From positions 1 to 64,000 of the forward strand of contig PAIY01000123.1 in assembly GCA_002704825.1 (NCBI GenBank): a stretch of DNA of 64,000 nucleotides, written 5' to 3'. The stretch is from Phycisphaeraceae bacterium (GTDB lineage Bacteria > Planctomycetota > Phycisphaerae > Phycisphaerales > Phycisphaeraceae). Below, in pieces: positions 52,238 to 61,630 of the stretch (position 1 is its first letter; the number at the start of each line of letters is the position of its first letter). The translations under genes were made by a program, and so were the position numbers. The notes under the pieces are model-generated. The model was not told the origin of the DNA. It worked only from the letters and a program-made list of their open reading frames with translations, and made no database searches.

Positions 52238-54307
52238 ATGAAACGTATGGTGATCCAATTCAAACAATTGGTGGCGGTCGTTGCGCTCGTCACTGCATGT
52301 GGTTTAGCAAGTGCTCAAAGCCCAGGCTCTGCAGACGCATCCTCAGGCACACAAGCACCCGTGTCGCATTTTGGTATCTGTGGATTGAACCTGCGATGGC
52401 TTGCCAACCAGGAGCACGATCACTGGGTCCAGGCCGCCAAAGCAACAGGTGTGGGATGGGTGCGTGAAGACCTGCGTTGGGACATGATCCAAAACAGCGA
52501 GGGGGGCTGGGATTTCAGTGTCCCCGATCACTATATCGACACGATGTTGGCCAATGGGATTGAACCACTGATCATTCTCAATCACAATCACACAAGACAT
52601 TGGTCAAAATCGCATGTCACCGACAATCTGCCACGTTGGCTTGATTTCGTCAGTAAAGTGGTTTCGCGTTACAAGGACAAGGTGACTTATTGGGAAGTAC
52701 TCAACGAGCCGGATCTTGAGGAAATGTGGTTAGCCAAACCATCACCGGATCAATACGCACGGGTGTTCACTGCGACATCACAGGTGATTCGCCAGGCTGA
52801 TCCGAACGCAAAAATTCTCACCGCCGGTCTGGCATGTGGTGCCTGGACCGAACAGAAACTTGAGTATATCCGGGCGCTGTATCAACAAGCCGGTGCCGAT
52901 GCGTTTGATGTGATTTCCATGCACCGTTACACGCATGGCGCCTTGCCTGAGGAAGCGGACTTCCTCGGTGAGATGCAGCGTCTGCGTCAATTGATGGGTG
53001 AGTATTCAGATGCTGAGAAACCCATCTGGATCACCGAAGTCGGCGTGGAGGTGCTCAAGGATGCGATTGATGATCAACTCTATGAACACTGGTTTAAACA
53101 GGCAGCCAAGCAAATTCTAAAGTCCAGGGCTCATCAGCCAAAGGTGGTTGTTTTCCATGACACGACATTCCCAGGTTGCAAGCAGTTGACCAGACATTGG
53201 ACGATACAGCGTTGCAACGCGCTGGGTTGGATTGCCGATACACGCGACGCCGATGCACTGATGAAACTCACTTTCGATCAGACGCAGATTCTGATCATGC
53301 CCCAGGGTGAACAGTTCCCCGCCCAAACGTTTCCCGTCATCGAACAATTCATCCGCGATGGTGGCCTTGTCATCACACTCACGCGACTGCCGTTTTACTA
53401 CGGACTCTCGCGCAAGAACAACACATGGCAAGTTTCCGATGGGCCATCAGGTGGTCGCAATGAAGCTTACTACAAAAAACTTCATGCCCGCTTCACTTGC
53501 TCCTGGCGTAATGACAAGATGCCCGGCAGCGTGTCGGCATTCAAGATCGCCCAATGGGACGAAAACAAATCACAATGGCAATATACCGATCAAACCGTCA
53601 ACACCTCGTGCAATCGCTTCTTCACCGATGCCTATCTCAAAGGCAATGATCGTCTTGAACTTCTGCTGTCCAATCAACGATTGATTGACAAGACAGGCGA
53701 ACGCTTTGGGCCTGTGGTTTTGTACGATTATGATTCGGATCTGACGGGTGGCTTACTTGTTCTGACCAACAATGCAGGTCTGTCCATTTCAGAACCATAT
53801 CAAGCGATGGCCATCCCGCGCAACATGGTGATGTATCGTGCTGCCGGAGCTCAGAAAGTGTTCCTCTTTGAGTTGGTTGATCGTCAAGCCGATCAGAGCA
53901 CGGCCGACAGTTGGATGCACCATCTGGGGGTGATGACCCATGATCAGAAGCCCAGGGAATCTCACCGGACATTGCGAACGATGTGTGAGCAAATCGCAGA
54001 TGCCTCGTTTGTCTGCATGTATCAAACGCCGAGTAATCACAGGATTGCACTGTTTCAAAAGCCTGACAAGTCATTTACCGCTGCTCTTTGGGCGGTCGAT
54101 GAGCCTGGGATGCTCAATCTCAATGTGACCGGGCAATCACTGCAACATATTGATGAAAATGGCGAAAAACTCGCACTTCCGACGCATGCAAACGGCAAAC
54201 GATCCGTGCAGATCACGTCGGCAATTCACTGGATCACACACATCCAACAACTCACGCCTGACAGCGATTGGCAGTGTCTGTCTCAAGGGATTCAAATCAA
54301 CAGATAA
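52238..54307 (+). CDS. Secreted clan GH-A glycoside hydrolase (GH39/GH5-like)
   Basis: 689 residues with a signal peptide ending near GLASAQS. The (beta/alpha)8 part (about 45-300) shows LNEPDLEEMW (acid/base Glu 157) and ITEVGVEV (nucleophile Glu 267), the Glu pair of clan GH-A. The C-terminal 380 residues are beta-rich with a GATase-like patch (QILIMPQGEQ, then IEQFIRDGGLVITLT), probably accessory domains. The substrate is unknown. It follows the LacI regulator by 83 bp and precedes the pseudopilin-like gene by 34 bp. Confidence 0.82.
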   Translation: MKRMVIQFKQLVAVVALVTACGLASAQSPGSADASSGTQAPVSHFGICGLNLRWLANQEHDHWVQAAKATGVGWVREDLRWDMIQNSEGGWDFSVPDHYIDTMLANGIEPLIILNHNHTRHWSKSHVTDNLPRWLDFVSKVVSRYKDKVTYWEVLNEPDLEEMWLAKPSPDQYARVFTATSQVIRQADPNAKILTAGLACGAWTEQKLEYIRALYQQAGADAFDVISMHRYTHGALPEEADFLGEMQRLRQLMGEYSDAEKPIWITEVGVEVLKDAIDDQLYEHWFKQAAKQILKSRAHQPKVVVFHDTTFPGCKQLTRHWTIQRCNALGWIADTRDADALMKLTFDQTQILIMPQGEQFPAQTFPVIEQFIRDGGLVITLTRLPFYYGLSRKNNTWQVSDGPSGGRNEAYYKKLHARFTCSWRNDKMPGSVSAFKIAQWDENKSQWQYTDQTVNTSCNRFFTDAYLKGNDRLELLLSNQRLIDKTGERFGPVVLYDYDSDLTGGLLVLTNNAGLSISEPYQAMAIPRNMVMYRAAGAQKVFLFELVDRQADQSTADSWMHHLGVMTHDQKPRESHRTLRTMCEQIADASFVCMYQTPSNHRIALFQKPDKSFTAALWAVDEPGMLNLNVTGQSLQHIDENGEKLALPTHANGKRSVQITSAIHWITHIQQLTPDSDWQCLSQGIQINR

Positions 54308-54341
54308 GCATCGGGCTTAAACCAGCGTCCAGGAGGACATC

Positions 54342-55064
54342 ATGCAACACGTTCGTCGCACACTAGATCAAAAAGGTTTTACGCTCATTGAGCTATTGGT
54401 GGTTATCTCCATCATCTCATTACTCATCAGCATCCTGCTTCCAGCTTTGGGGGCTGCACGCAAAGCTGCCCAGACAAGTCAGTGTCTGTCCAATCTTAAA
54501 CACATTGGCGTGGGACATTACATCTATCAGCAGGACTTCAAAAACAATCTTGCCATGCCGCGATTCCCAAACGCATACAAAGATAACCAGGGGGATAAGC
54601 TTGAATGGTTTGATGTCGTTGATGACTACATGCATAACGCCGGCAAGGATAGCGCCAAAGATTTGGCCGAAGTGTTCTATGAACCCACGTGGCGAAAACA
54701 GTTTGCCGGGACATCTCATTTCCCATGGCGTTTTGGGTACGGCATGAGTGGGCATCTGTTGACACCCGACAATACCAAGGACATGTGGTGGATGGCTGCG
54801 AACAACGTGACACTCAAATGGGATGACATCACCCGTCAAAGCAAACGCTATCTCGTGGGAGACAGTGCCAATTGGTTTACTCAGATTCAGGGCGTGGCAA
54901 CCACCCCGGATTGGATCACCACCGTCCCCGTTTCCTCGCCGCAGATTGGTTATGAAAATTCAGATCCCAAGCGACATAATGGTTCGAGCGCTGTGGTATT
55001 TTTCGACAATCACGCAGCCGTCCTGACGCCTGATGCTGCCTTGGAATCGCTGGCACAAAAATAA
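54342..55064 (+). CDS. Type IV pilin-like N-terminus protein (planctomycete pseudopilin type)
   Basis: 240 residues. [20 protein letters not shown] (about 11-30) is the type III signal with prepilin peptidase site at Gly, followed by [20 protein letters not shown], the form abundant in planctomycetes (DUF1559-like). The C-terminal part is soluble with [15 protein letters not shown] near the end. Planctomycetes carry many such proteins, often beside glycosidases; their role is unclear. AGGAGG lies 8 nt before the ATG. Confidence 0.88.
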   Translation: MQHVRRTLDQKGFTLIELLVVISIISLLISILLPALGAARKAAQTSQCLSNLKHIGVGHYIYQQDFKNNLAMPRFPNAYKDNQGDKLEWFDVVDDYMHNAGKDSAKDLAEVFYEPTWRKQFAGTSHFPWRFGYGMSGHLLTPDNTKDMWWMAANNVTLKWDDITRQSKRYLVGDSANWFTQIQGVATTPDWITTVPVSSPQIGYENSDPKRHNGSSAVVFFDNHAAVLTPDAALESLAQK

Positions 55065-55186
55065 TTCTTCAATTCCCTCTGGATGCCGAATTTACATAAA
55101 TACATGTTTGTAAAGCCTTGAAAACATACCCGGTGATCGGAGTGCCAAAAAAGTTGGAAAATGATGCCCAAAACAGGCCAGTGAAC

Positions 55187-55214
55187 TTGACAAAAGATTT
55201 GAAATCAGTAAATT
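55187..55214 (+). promoter_or_regulatory. Promoter of tRNA-Asp
   Basis: TTGACA (55187), 16-nt spacer, TAAATT (55209); predicted start about 32 nt before the tRNA. Confidence 0.6.
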
Positions 55215-55252
55215 ATCGCATCTCCCAACTGCTTAGCGGTTAGCGAGGCAAA

Positions 55253-55326
55253 GGGGGTGTAGCTCAATTGGTTAGAGCACTGGACTGTCGATCCAGAGGT
55301 TGCGGGTTCGAGCCCCGTCACCCTCG
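55253..55326 (+). tRNA. tRNA-Asp (GTC)
   Basis: Cloverleaf of 74 nt: acceptor gggggtg / caccctc (one G-U), D arm agctcaattggttagagc, anticodon stem ctgga/tccag with loop ctgtcga (anticodon GTC), T arm gcgggttcgagccccgt. The 3' CCA is not encoded. Confidence 0.97.
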
Positions 55327-55337
55327 TTTAACGAGAC

Positions 55338-55372
55338 AAAGCCCTGAGATATTTCTCGGGGCTTTTTTTTGT
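55338..55372 (+). terminator. Rho-independent terminator after tRNA-Asp
   Basis: aaagccctgaga / tctcggggcttt stem with a 4-nt loop followed by eight T. Located 11 nt after the tRNA. Confidence 0.93.
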
Positions 55373-55404
55373 CCATCTCTATTGCGTGCAGAATCCAATC
55401 CGCA

Positions 55405-56904
55405 TCACGTCGCATCCGTTTCATGTTCCTTACGGCGCGGCAGGATGCGTGTGAGTTGCTGGTAAGGGAAGTACGTCAAGCTTCGCAAGCCGGATACGGT
55501 GGATATATGCTGAACGACCTTCCGCGTTTCGACGATCAACTCGCGGAACACGACGCGCTCCTCTGCTTCGCCTTCCTCGCTGACACTGAGCAACCGATGC
55601 AGGGCGTAGAAGCCCATCAGCACTGCCAGGATAAACAGGAAGTCCAAACCCTTGATGTCGATGGCAGGCAGCGTGCTGCGCACTCCCTCGGAGATCCAGC
55701 TTAAGTCCACCGTCATCTGCTTGGTGGCAAACCAGTCGGCACCAAAACCGGCAATAATCGGCGCAATCGTCGCTGCAATCCCGCACACCAGTGAGTTGAC
55801 CGCAAGGAAAGAAGTCGCCCGACCTTTGGGAGCAGCCTTGAGTGCGAGATTACCCGCACACAGGTTCACACCCGCTGTGGAGATGCCGGCTAAAACGTGG
55901 ATCGCAATGAGCAGTGGGATCGTGAGCATGTGTCGATCCGGCATCGTCGTGAACGGCCAGATCATGATACTCACGATAAACAAAGGCCCGGACACCGTCA
56001 GCACACTCTTGTTGGAAAAGCGATCTGCCAACTTCCCCCAGATGCGAAAGAAAACCACGTTGACCAACTGACTGAGCACGCTCAAGCCGATGACCCAGGT
56101 CATGTTCAAACCAATACGCTGAAGCAGGTAGACCGTGAAAAACGGTGCAGCCAGATTAATCGCAAAACTCCATAGCCCCATGAAAATCAACAGGTGTCTG
56201 AAATTGCCTGCTCGGAATGGTTCAGCCAATACGCTCAGCAAGCCTTTATCATCCACCTTTGCCATCACCGGCTCGGGGATACGCATCTGAAAGAAGCAGC
56301 CGATCAAACCGGCAACACCGCCCGTTGCCAGGAGAATGGTGTAGGCCATCAACTCCGGGCCCAGTTGCGTTTTGAAGTAGTCCACACCAAAACCCGCTGC
56401 CATGCTCAGCACCGCGCCCAATGCCGTGGAGATCGCCAAACGCTTGGCAAAGTAGCCACCCATGATCGACTCAGGCACAAAGTCACGCATCCATGAGTTC
56501 CACGCACAGCCCGCAACCGCGCCTAGGCCGAAGTAAACCGCAATGGCAAACAGCAACACCGGCACACGCATCCCCTGGGGCAGGAACCACGGGATCGCTG
56601 CAGCAACCAACCAGAAACACCGGCCGATGATGCAGCAGGCGCAAACCAATGCCTTGCGTAATCGCAGTCGGTCGACTAGATAAATCGCAGGGATTTGCAG
56701 GATCTGCGTTGCTGGTCCCACCGCAGCCAACAGGCCGATGGTTTTGTTGGACGCACCAATGAGTAAGGCAAACGCGACAAGAAACGCACCGCCGGTAAAC
56801 ACACCCATCACCTGGCTGCACATGCCATCCATCAGCAGTGCATTGAGCCCGGACTTAACCTGCTTTTCGGTGATTTGCGTTTGGGGTTTGAACCAATGGC
56901 CCAC
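55405..56904 (-). CDS. MFS transporter
   Basis: 499 residues with about twelve membrane helices. VDRLRLRKALVCACCI fits the loop 2-3 region and LADRFSNKSVL the equivalent loop 8-9 motif of the major facilitator superfamily. The stretch WNSWMRDFVPESIMGGYFAK is characteristic of a planctomycete/verrucomicrobial MFS clade. Substrate unknown. The C-terminal 60 residues are charged and cytoplasmic. Confidence 0.9.
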   Translation of the reverse strand: MGHWFKPQTQITEKQVKSGLNALLMDGMCSQVMGVFTGGAFLVAFALLIGASNKTIGLLAAVGPATQILQIPAIYLVDRLRLRKALVCACCIIGRCFWLVAAAIPWFLPQGMRVPVLLFAIAVYFGLGAVAGCAWNSWMRDFVPESIMGGYFAKRLAISTALGAVLSMAAGFGVDYFKTQLGPELMAYTILLATGGVAGLIGCFFQMRIPEPVMAKVDDKGLLSVLAEPFRAGNFRHLLIFMGLWSFAINLAAPFFTVYLLQRIGLNMTWVIGLSVLSQLVNVVFFRIWGKLADRFSNKSVLTVSGPLFIVSIMIWPFTTMPDRHMLTIPLLIAIHVLAGISTAGVNLCAGNLALKAAPKGRATSFLAVNSLVCGIAATIAPIIAGFGADWFATKQMTVDLSWISEGVRSTLPAIDIKGLDFLFILAVLMGFYALHRLLSVSEEGEAEERVVFRELIVETRKVVQHISTVSGLRSLTYFPYQQLTRILPRRKEHETDAT

Positions 56905-56999
56905 GTTCGACCTCGACTTCCATGACGAAAAATCTCAAGCAACTGCTCAATGTTCCCAGGCATCGAGAAACGCCGTGAAGTGTTCTGTGGACAGTGACA

Positions 57000-58175
57000 T
57001 CATAAAGCAGATGAGGCAGGTTGTGGGATACCTTTGAGTACGAATTTTCGAAACAGCATGATCCATGGCGGGCTCAGCAGCAAAGACAACGCGATCACCG
57101 CCATGGCCATTTGATAACCGTATTCAGAAATGATCTTTGTCTGATACCCCACCGCAGCAAGCACGAAACTGAACTCACCAATCTGGGCAAGCAAGGCACC
57201 TGCATACAGACTCTGACGCCAACCCTGTTTTAACATGCGGATCGCAATCGCGTTGATCCCCGTGTTGGTCAGGAAGGTTGCAAGCAGCAACAGTCCGATG
57301 GCCTGCCAATTGGCAAGCAGAAAACGCAGATCAATGAGTAAGCCAACCGAGATGAAAAACAGTCCCATGAACACAATGCGAAACGGTTCAACGCTGCTCT
57401 TGACCCAATCCGTCTGACGTGAGGCAGTAATCAGGACACCTGCTGCAAAGGCGCCCAATGCTGCGGATAAATTCATCAACCCCGTGAGAAATGACAGGCC
57501 AAAGCAAACAGTCAACGCGGTGAACACCTGCATCTCACGGTCATCTTCCAACGTCTTGGCACCGGGGAATGCAATCTGCCCACGCCGGATCACAGCGATC
57601 AAGGCCAGAAGGATCGCACACCCGCCAACAAGTTGAATCAGGAATTGACCGATGGCAGGCGTGTCCCCGTTGAGTAAACCCAGAACGATGAACATGGGGA
57701 TCACCGCCAAGTCCTGCGTGATGGTAATGCCTGCAACGTCGCGTCCCAACGGTTGGTCCAGTTCACCGGTTTCACGCAGAACATTGAGCAACACCGCGGT
57801 ACTGCTCATGCTGATGACAAAACCCAGGAAAACAATCCGACGCATCGGCCAATCCAGGACTGCCCCTATGGCCCAGACGCATAGGACACTAAAGCCGATC
57901 TGTAATGCCGTACCGATGATCGGGACACGCCAGTTGGCCATCAGACTTTTGACAGGCAGTTCCATCCCGACAAAAAACATCAGTAGCAACACACCCAATG
58001 CGCCAGCCCGCGAGGCAAAGCCCGCATCCGTGATCACCCCCAGGCCATACTGACCAAGCAGTACCCCAGCCAACACGTAGGCAATCACATAAGGCTGGTG
58101 AAAACGCTTGAGGGTCAATCCAATCATCAGGATAACCAAACCAACACCAGCAAACACGGGAATCAGCGGGTCCAT
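57000..58175 (-). CDS. Cation:proton antiporter, CPA2/Kef type
   Basis: 391 residues from MDPLIPVFAGVGLVILM; an upstream ATG at 58217 adds 14 residues before the first helix. About 12 membrane helices; the N-terminal VIAYVLAGVLLGQYGLGVI and the later TITQDLAVIPMF (ion-binding Asp in helix 5-like position) match Kef/Nha CPA2 exchangers. No KTN/RCK nucleotide domain follows, so it is a membrane-only form. It exchanges Na+ or K+ for H+. Confidence 0.9.
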   Translation of the reverse strand: MDPLIPVFAGVGLVILMIGLTLKRFHQPYVIAYVLAGVLLGQYGLGVITDAGFASRAGALGVLLLMFFVGMELPVKSLMANWRVPIIGTALQIGFSVLCVWAIGAVLDWPMRRIVFLGFVISMSSTAVLLNVLRETGELDQPLGRDVAGITITQDLAVIPMFIVLGLLNGDTPAIGQFLIQLVGGCAILLALIAVIRRGQIAFPGAKTLEDDREMQVFTALTVCFGLSFLTGLMNLSAALGAFAAGVLITASRQTDWVKSSVEPFRIVFMGLFFISVGLLIDLRFLLANWQAIGLLLLATFLTNTGINAIAIRMLKQGWRQSLYAGALLAQIGEFSFVLAAVGYQTKIISEYGYQMAMAVIALSLLLSPPWIMLFRKFVLKGIPQPASSAL

Positions 58176-58294
58176 ATGCATGAGACCGATTATCCAGATT
58201 GCACAAATCACATGCAAGAACGCATCGTCAACGAACAGAATTTCACCGGGAATTCATACAGCGTGACGTGTCATGTATTGTTGATCGGTCCCTG

Positions 58295-58331
58295 CCTTTG
58301 CGAGCTGGCTCGTGTCGAGCCGGTGCATCTT
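58295..58331 (+). repeat. Palindromic repeat family D, copy 3
   Basis: cctttgcgagctggctcgtg followed by tcgagccggtgcatctt; same element as the pair at 31315-31413. Confidence 0.75.
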
Positions 58332-58533
58332 ACATGTGTAGCTGGTGCGTTCAGAACAAGGGTTTAAACCGCACCAGCCTGATGTTAAAGACATCATGTG
58401 ATTCTTGGGTAATCACCAATGATGATATTGTCTCAAAAATGAAGATTACTTTGCCCCATTTCCCAAGATTGACAGCCACAAAGTGGTTACAATGTGTCCG
58501 CACAGTACACACGGTAACAGGGGGCACCGGTCC

Positions 58534-59157
58534 ATGAACCTGCTCAAAAACATCTTCGACTGGTCAGCATTCTGGGGCGATCTCAACGAAGCCGGCATCG
58601 ACGCGGTCTTCTATTTCTTCTTTGCATTCATGGGGACATTCCTCTTTCTGATCAAGCTCGCCTTGAGTATTTTCTTTGGTGGTGATGCAGATGTGGATTT
58701 GGGGCTGGATGGTGCAGACCTTGATGCCGATTTTGATGCATCCGAAAGTTTCAATTTACTATCCATCCAATCATTTCTTGCCTTCTTCATGGGGACTGGC
58801 TGGATGGGACTCATAGCCCGTTTTGACTGGGAATTGTCACGTATTGCTACAGGTATTGCTGCCGCATTGTTTGGCTTTGGATTAATGAGTTTGTCAGCAT
58901 GGCTGATGATGATGATGAAGAAACTGGAACAAACCAGTGAGTATGATCTTAAGACCGCCATAGGCCATACAGGTCGCGTGTATATGAACATTCCTGAGAA
59001 AGGGCAGGGGGCAGGACAGGTTGAAGTGTCTGTGTCGGGACGCAAGAAAATATTAAATGCCATCTCCGATGGCCCTGCCGTTGCATCTTTTACCAGCGTT
59101 AAAGTGATCGACGTACGTGATGACGAAACTCTGATTATTTCAGTGAATCAGGATTAA
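58534..59157 (+). CDS. NfeD-like membrane protein
   Basis: 207 residues from MNLLKNIFDWSAFWGDL. Three to four membrane helices (about 20-45, 75-95, 105-130) separated by an Asp-rich loop (DADVDLGLDGADLDADFDA). The C-terminal 70 residues (AIGHTGRVYMNIPEKGQG, then VKVIDVRDDETLII) look like the OB-fold of NfeD proteins. NfeD proteins pair with flotillins; the flotillin gene follows at 59277. Confidence 0.85.
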   Translation: MNLLKNIFDWSAFWGDLNEAGIDAVFYFFFAFMGTFLFLIKLALSIFFGGDADVDLGLDGADLDADFDASESFNLLSIQSFLAFFMGTGWMGLIARFDWELSRIATGIAAALFGFGLMSLSAWLMMMMKKLEQTSEYDLKTAIGHTGRVYMNIPEKGQGAGQVEVSVSGRKKILNAISDGPAVASFTSVKVIDVRDDETLIISVNQD

Positions 59158-59276
59158 TCAGTAAAGTTAAAACGACGAGCTCGAATTTCAGGGGACGGGG
59201 GACGTCCGGTTTGCCAAGTGCGAATATCTTCCCGTCAAACATTTCAAAATCTCTTTTGAGGGAGGATTCAATACAG

Positions 59277-60935
59277 ATGATGCACTTACCAACTCTTGCC
59301 ACAATGTTGTTGTTGGCTCAGTCCAAAAGCCCATTACAAGGACTGGCGATTCCGTTCTTGAGTGGTCTTGTTTTGCTGACCATCTTTGCGGTCCTGATCG
59401 TCGCGATTAAGCAGTACAAACGCTGTCCTTCTAACCGCGTGCTTGTTATCTACGGGAGCCGTATCAAAGGCAATCGTACGGCACGTTGTATGCACGGTGG
59501 CGGTGTCTTCGTCTGGCCTTTGATCCAGGATTACCAATACCTTTCCCTCGAACCGATCACCATTGACATTGAATTGTCCAGTGCGTTGTCCAAGAAGAAC
59601 ATTCGTGTGAATGTGCCTTCGACGTTCACGATTGGTATCTCCACACAGCCGGACATCATGAACAATGCTGCCGAGCGTTTGCTGGGGTTAGCCGAACGCG
59701 ACATTGCCACGCAATCCCGGGACATTATTCTTGGCCAGATGCGTTTGGTCATTGCAACGCTTTCGATTGAAGAAATCAACCAGGACCGTGAAAAGTTTCT
59801 TGATCTTGTGAACAAGAACGTGAACTTTGAACTGAATAAAATCGGTCTTGAAATGATCAACGTGAACATTCGTGACATCACGGATGAGTCTGGTTACATC
59901 GAAGCGTTGGGTCAGAAAGCCGCTGCCGAAGCCATCAACCAGGCCGAGATTGATAAGTCCAACGCGTTACGTGAAGGTGCCATCGGTACCGCGACCGCCA
60001 ACCGTGAGAAGAATGTCCGCGTTGCCGAGCAGACCGCACAGGGTGCTATTGGTGAGAAGGAAGCCGAACGTGATCGCCGCATCAAGGTTGCCCAGTTGGA
60101 AGCTGCTGGCGTTGCTGGTGAAGCTTCCGCCGCTCGTGAGCGTGAGATCGCCGTTGCCGAGCAGACTGCCTTGGCGGTTCAGGGTAAGAAGGAAGCCGAG
60201 TCCAATCAGCGTGTGAAGGTTGCATCACTGGAAGCCAGCGCTGTGTCGGGCGAAAACGAATCCAAAGCATCCATTGCGGACTATGAAGCCACGCTGGAAG
60301 AACGTCGCGCCATCGCCAAACGCCGCGGTGAAGTTGCCATGGCTAATGCACAACGTGATGTGCTGCTTGCTGAACGTGAACGTGAGCAGGCACGATTGGA
60401 GAAGGAACAGATCGTTCTCCAGGAAATCGAGAAGAAGAAAATCGAGATCGATGCCGAAGCCGAAGCCGATCGTATTCGTCGCATTGCTCAGGGTGAAGCC
60501 GACGCCACGTTGGCCAGGTACAAAGCCGAAGCAGAAGGTATCCAGCAGGTCCTCATGTCCAAGGCACACGGTTACGAAAACCTGCTACGCATCTGTGGCG
60601 ATCGCAAGGACATTGCCCCGTCCCTGCTGATCATCGAACAGTTACCGCAACTGGTCTCCGAACAGGTCAAGGCCATCCAGAATCTCAAGATCGACAAGAT
60701 CACCGTCTGGGACTCCGGTGCCAACGGCAGCGAAGCCAACGGTATGGGGGGCTCAACCTCCAACTTCCTCAAGGGACTCATCGGCTCACTGCCACCTATC
60801 CATGAGTTGGCTCAGCAGGCTGGCATCGAACTGCCCGAATACATGGGCAAAGTCTCACAGGCCAAGGAAGAAAAGTCAGCCAAGAACAAACCAACGATGA
60901 CGAAACCCAATCCCGAATCGGATAAGTCTGCGTAA
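59277..60935 (+). CDS. Flotillin-family (SPFH) protein
   Basis: 552 residues; GGAGG lies about 12 nt before the ATG pair (59277, 59280). One membrane helix (about 23-45) is followed by the SPFH domain (CPSNRVLVIYG, DIELSSALSKKNIRVNV, GLEMINVNIRDITDESGYIE) and a long helical region with EKEAERDRR / EAAGVAGEASAARERE repeats typical of flotillin. It builds membrane microdomain scaffolds. Pairs with the NfeD-like gene upstream. Confidence 0.94.
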   Translation: MMHLPTLATMLLLAQSKSPLQGLAIPFLSGLVLLTIFAVLIVAIKQYKRCPSNRVLVIYGSRIKGNRTARCMHGGGVFVWPLIQDYQYLSLEPITIDIELSSALSKKNIRVNVPSTFTIGISTQPDIMNNAAERLLGLAERDIATQSRDIILGQMRLVIATLSIEEINQDREKFLDLVNKNVNFELNKIGLEMINVNIRDITDESGYIEALGQKAAAEAINQAEIDKSNALREGAIGTATANREKNVRVAEQTAQGAIGEKEAERDRRIKVAQLEAAGVAGEASAAREREIAVAEQTALAVQGKKEAESNQRVKVASLEASAVSGENESKASIADYEATLEERRAIAKRRGEVAMANAQRDVLLAEREREQARLEKEQIVLQEIEKKKIEIDAEAEADRIRRIAQGEADATLARYKAEAEGIQQVLMSKAHGYENLLRICGDRKDIAPSLLIIEQLPQLVSEQVKAIQNLKIDKITVWDSGANGSEANGMGGSTSNFLKGLIGSLPPIHELAQQAGIELPEYMGKVSQAKEEKSAKNKPTMTKPNPESDKSA

Positions 60936-60966
60936 CGTGCAAGTCCAGATGTAATGAATACACGAC

Positions 60967-61013
60967 GAATCTGACGGGTTGGTAAGTTTCATACTTATTG
61001 ATCCGTCAGATTC
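60967..61013. terminator. Two-stem hairpin after the flotillin gene
   Basis: Outer stem GAATCTGACGG / CCGTCAGATTC (perfect, 11 bp), inner stem TAAGT-ttcat-ACTTA. It lies 32 bp after the stop; the exit ctctgtttc is only weakly T-rich, so termination is likely but not certain. Confidence 0.6.
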
Positions 61014-61060
61014 TCTGTTTCAATACCGCGATAACTTGAAACACAAAGTGGGTGGCAGAA

Positions 61061-61570
61061 ATGAACATGCAACATAACAACCCGGAAATTGATCAGCCAT
61101 ACGACGAAGATCAGTTGCCCGAAACACTGCAACACAATGTCATCTGTCCGCATTGTGCGCACCCGATGACGGAGCTGGATCACCTTTGCCCCAACTGCGG
61201 CGGCCCCGTCACCGCAACAGCCATGATCGATCCCATGGCGCGAATCTATAGCATGGGATTCTGCGCCCGACGCCTGACGCCGGAGATCACCAGCAAGCCC
61301 ATCTTTGTCATGGCCGCATGGCTCATCCTCGGGCCCATCATGTTGTTTTCCGGCCTGCTATCAGTGATCGCACTGGATCAATTTCTGACAATATTCGGAT
61401 GGGAATTTCTTGGCAATACCACGATTGTGATCAACGCACATTCAAGAATGCAGTATGTGTTCCAATTGGCACTCTACGCATTGATTTTCACCGGATCACT
61501 TGCCTACTTGTTCAAGATGACCAAGGCAGCGATTGCCAGACGTCAATCTACATCCATCAGTCCTGAGTAA
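61061..61570 (+). CDS. Zinc-ribbon membrane protein, unknown
   Basis: 169 residues from MNMQHNNPEI; a GTG three codons earlier (61052) is possible. Two CxxC pairs (CPHCAHPMTELDHLCPNCGG, about 29-48) form a zinc ribbon. Two membrane helices follow (about 85-110 and 135-155). Family not recognised. Confidence 0.78.
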   Translation: MNMQHNNPEIDQPYDEDQLPETLQHNVICPHCAHPMTELDHLCPNCGGPVTATAMIDPMARIYSMGFCARRLTPEITSKPIFVMAAWLILGPIMLFSGLLSVIALDQFLTIFGWEFLGNTTIVINAHSRMQYVFQLALYALIFTGSLAYLFKMTKAAIARRQSTSISPE

Positions 61571-61630
61571 TACGCCTTTCTCATCAATTTCAGCAAGGCC
61601 TTAATGGTTTAAAACAACCATTTGTATTGC

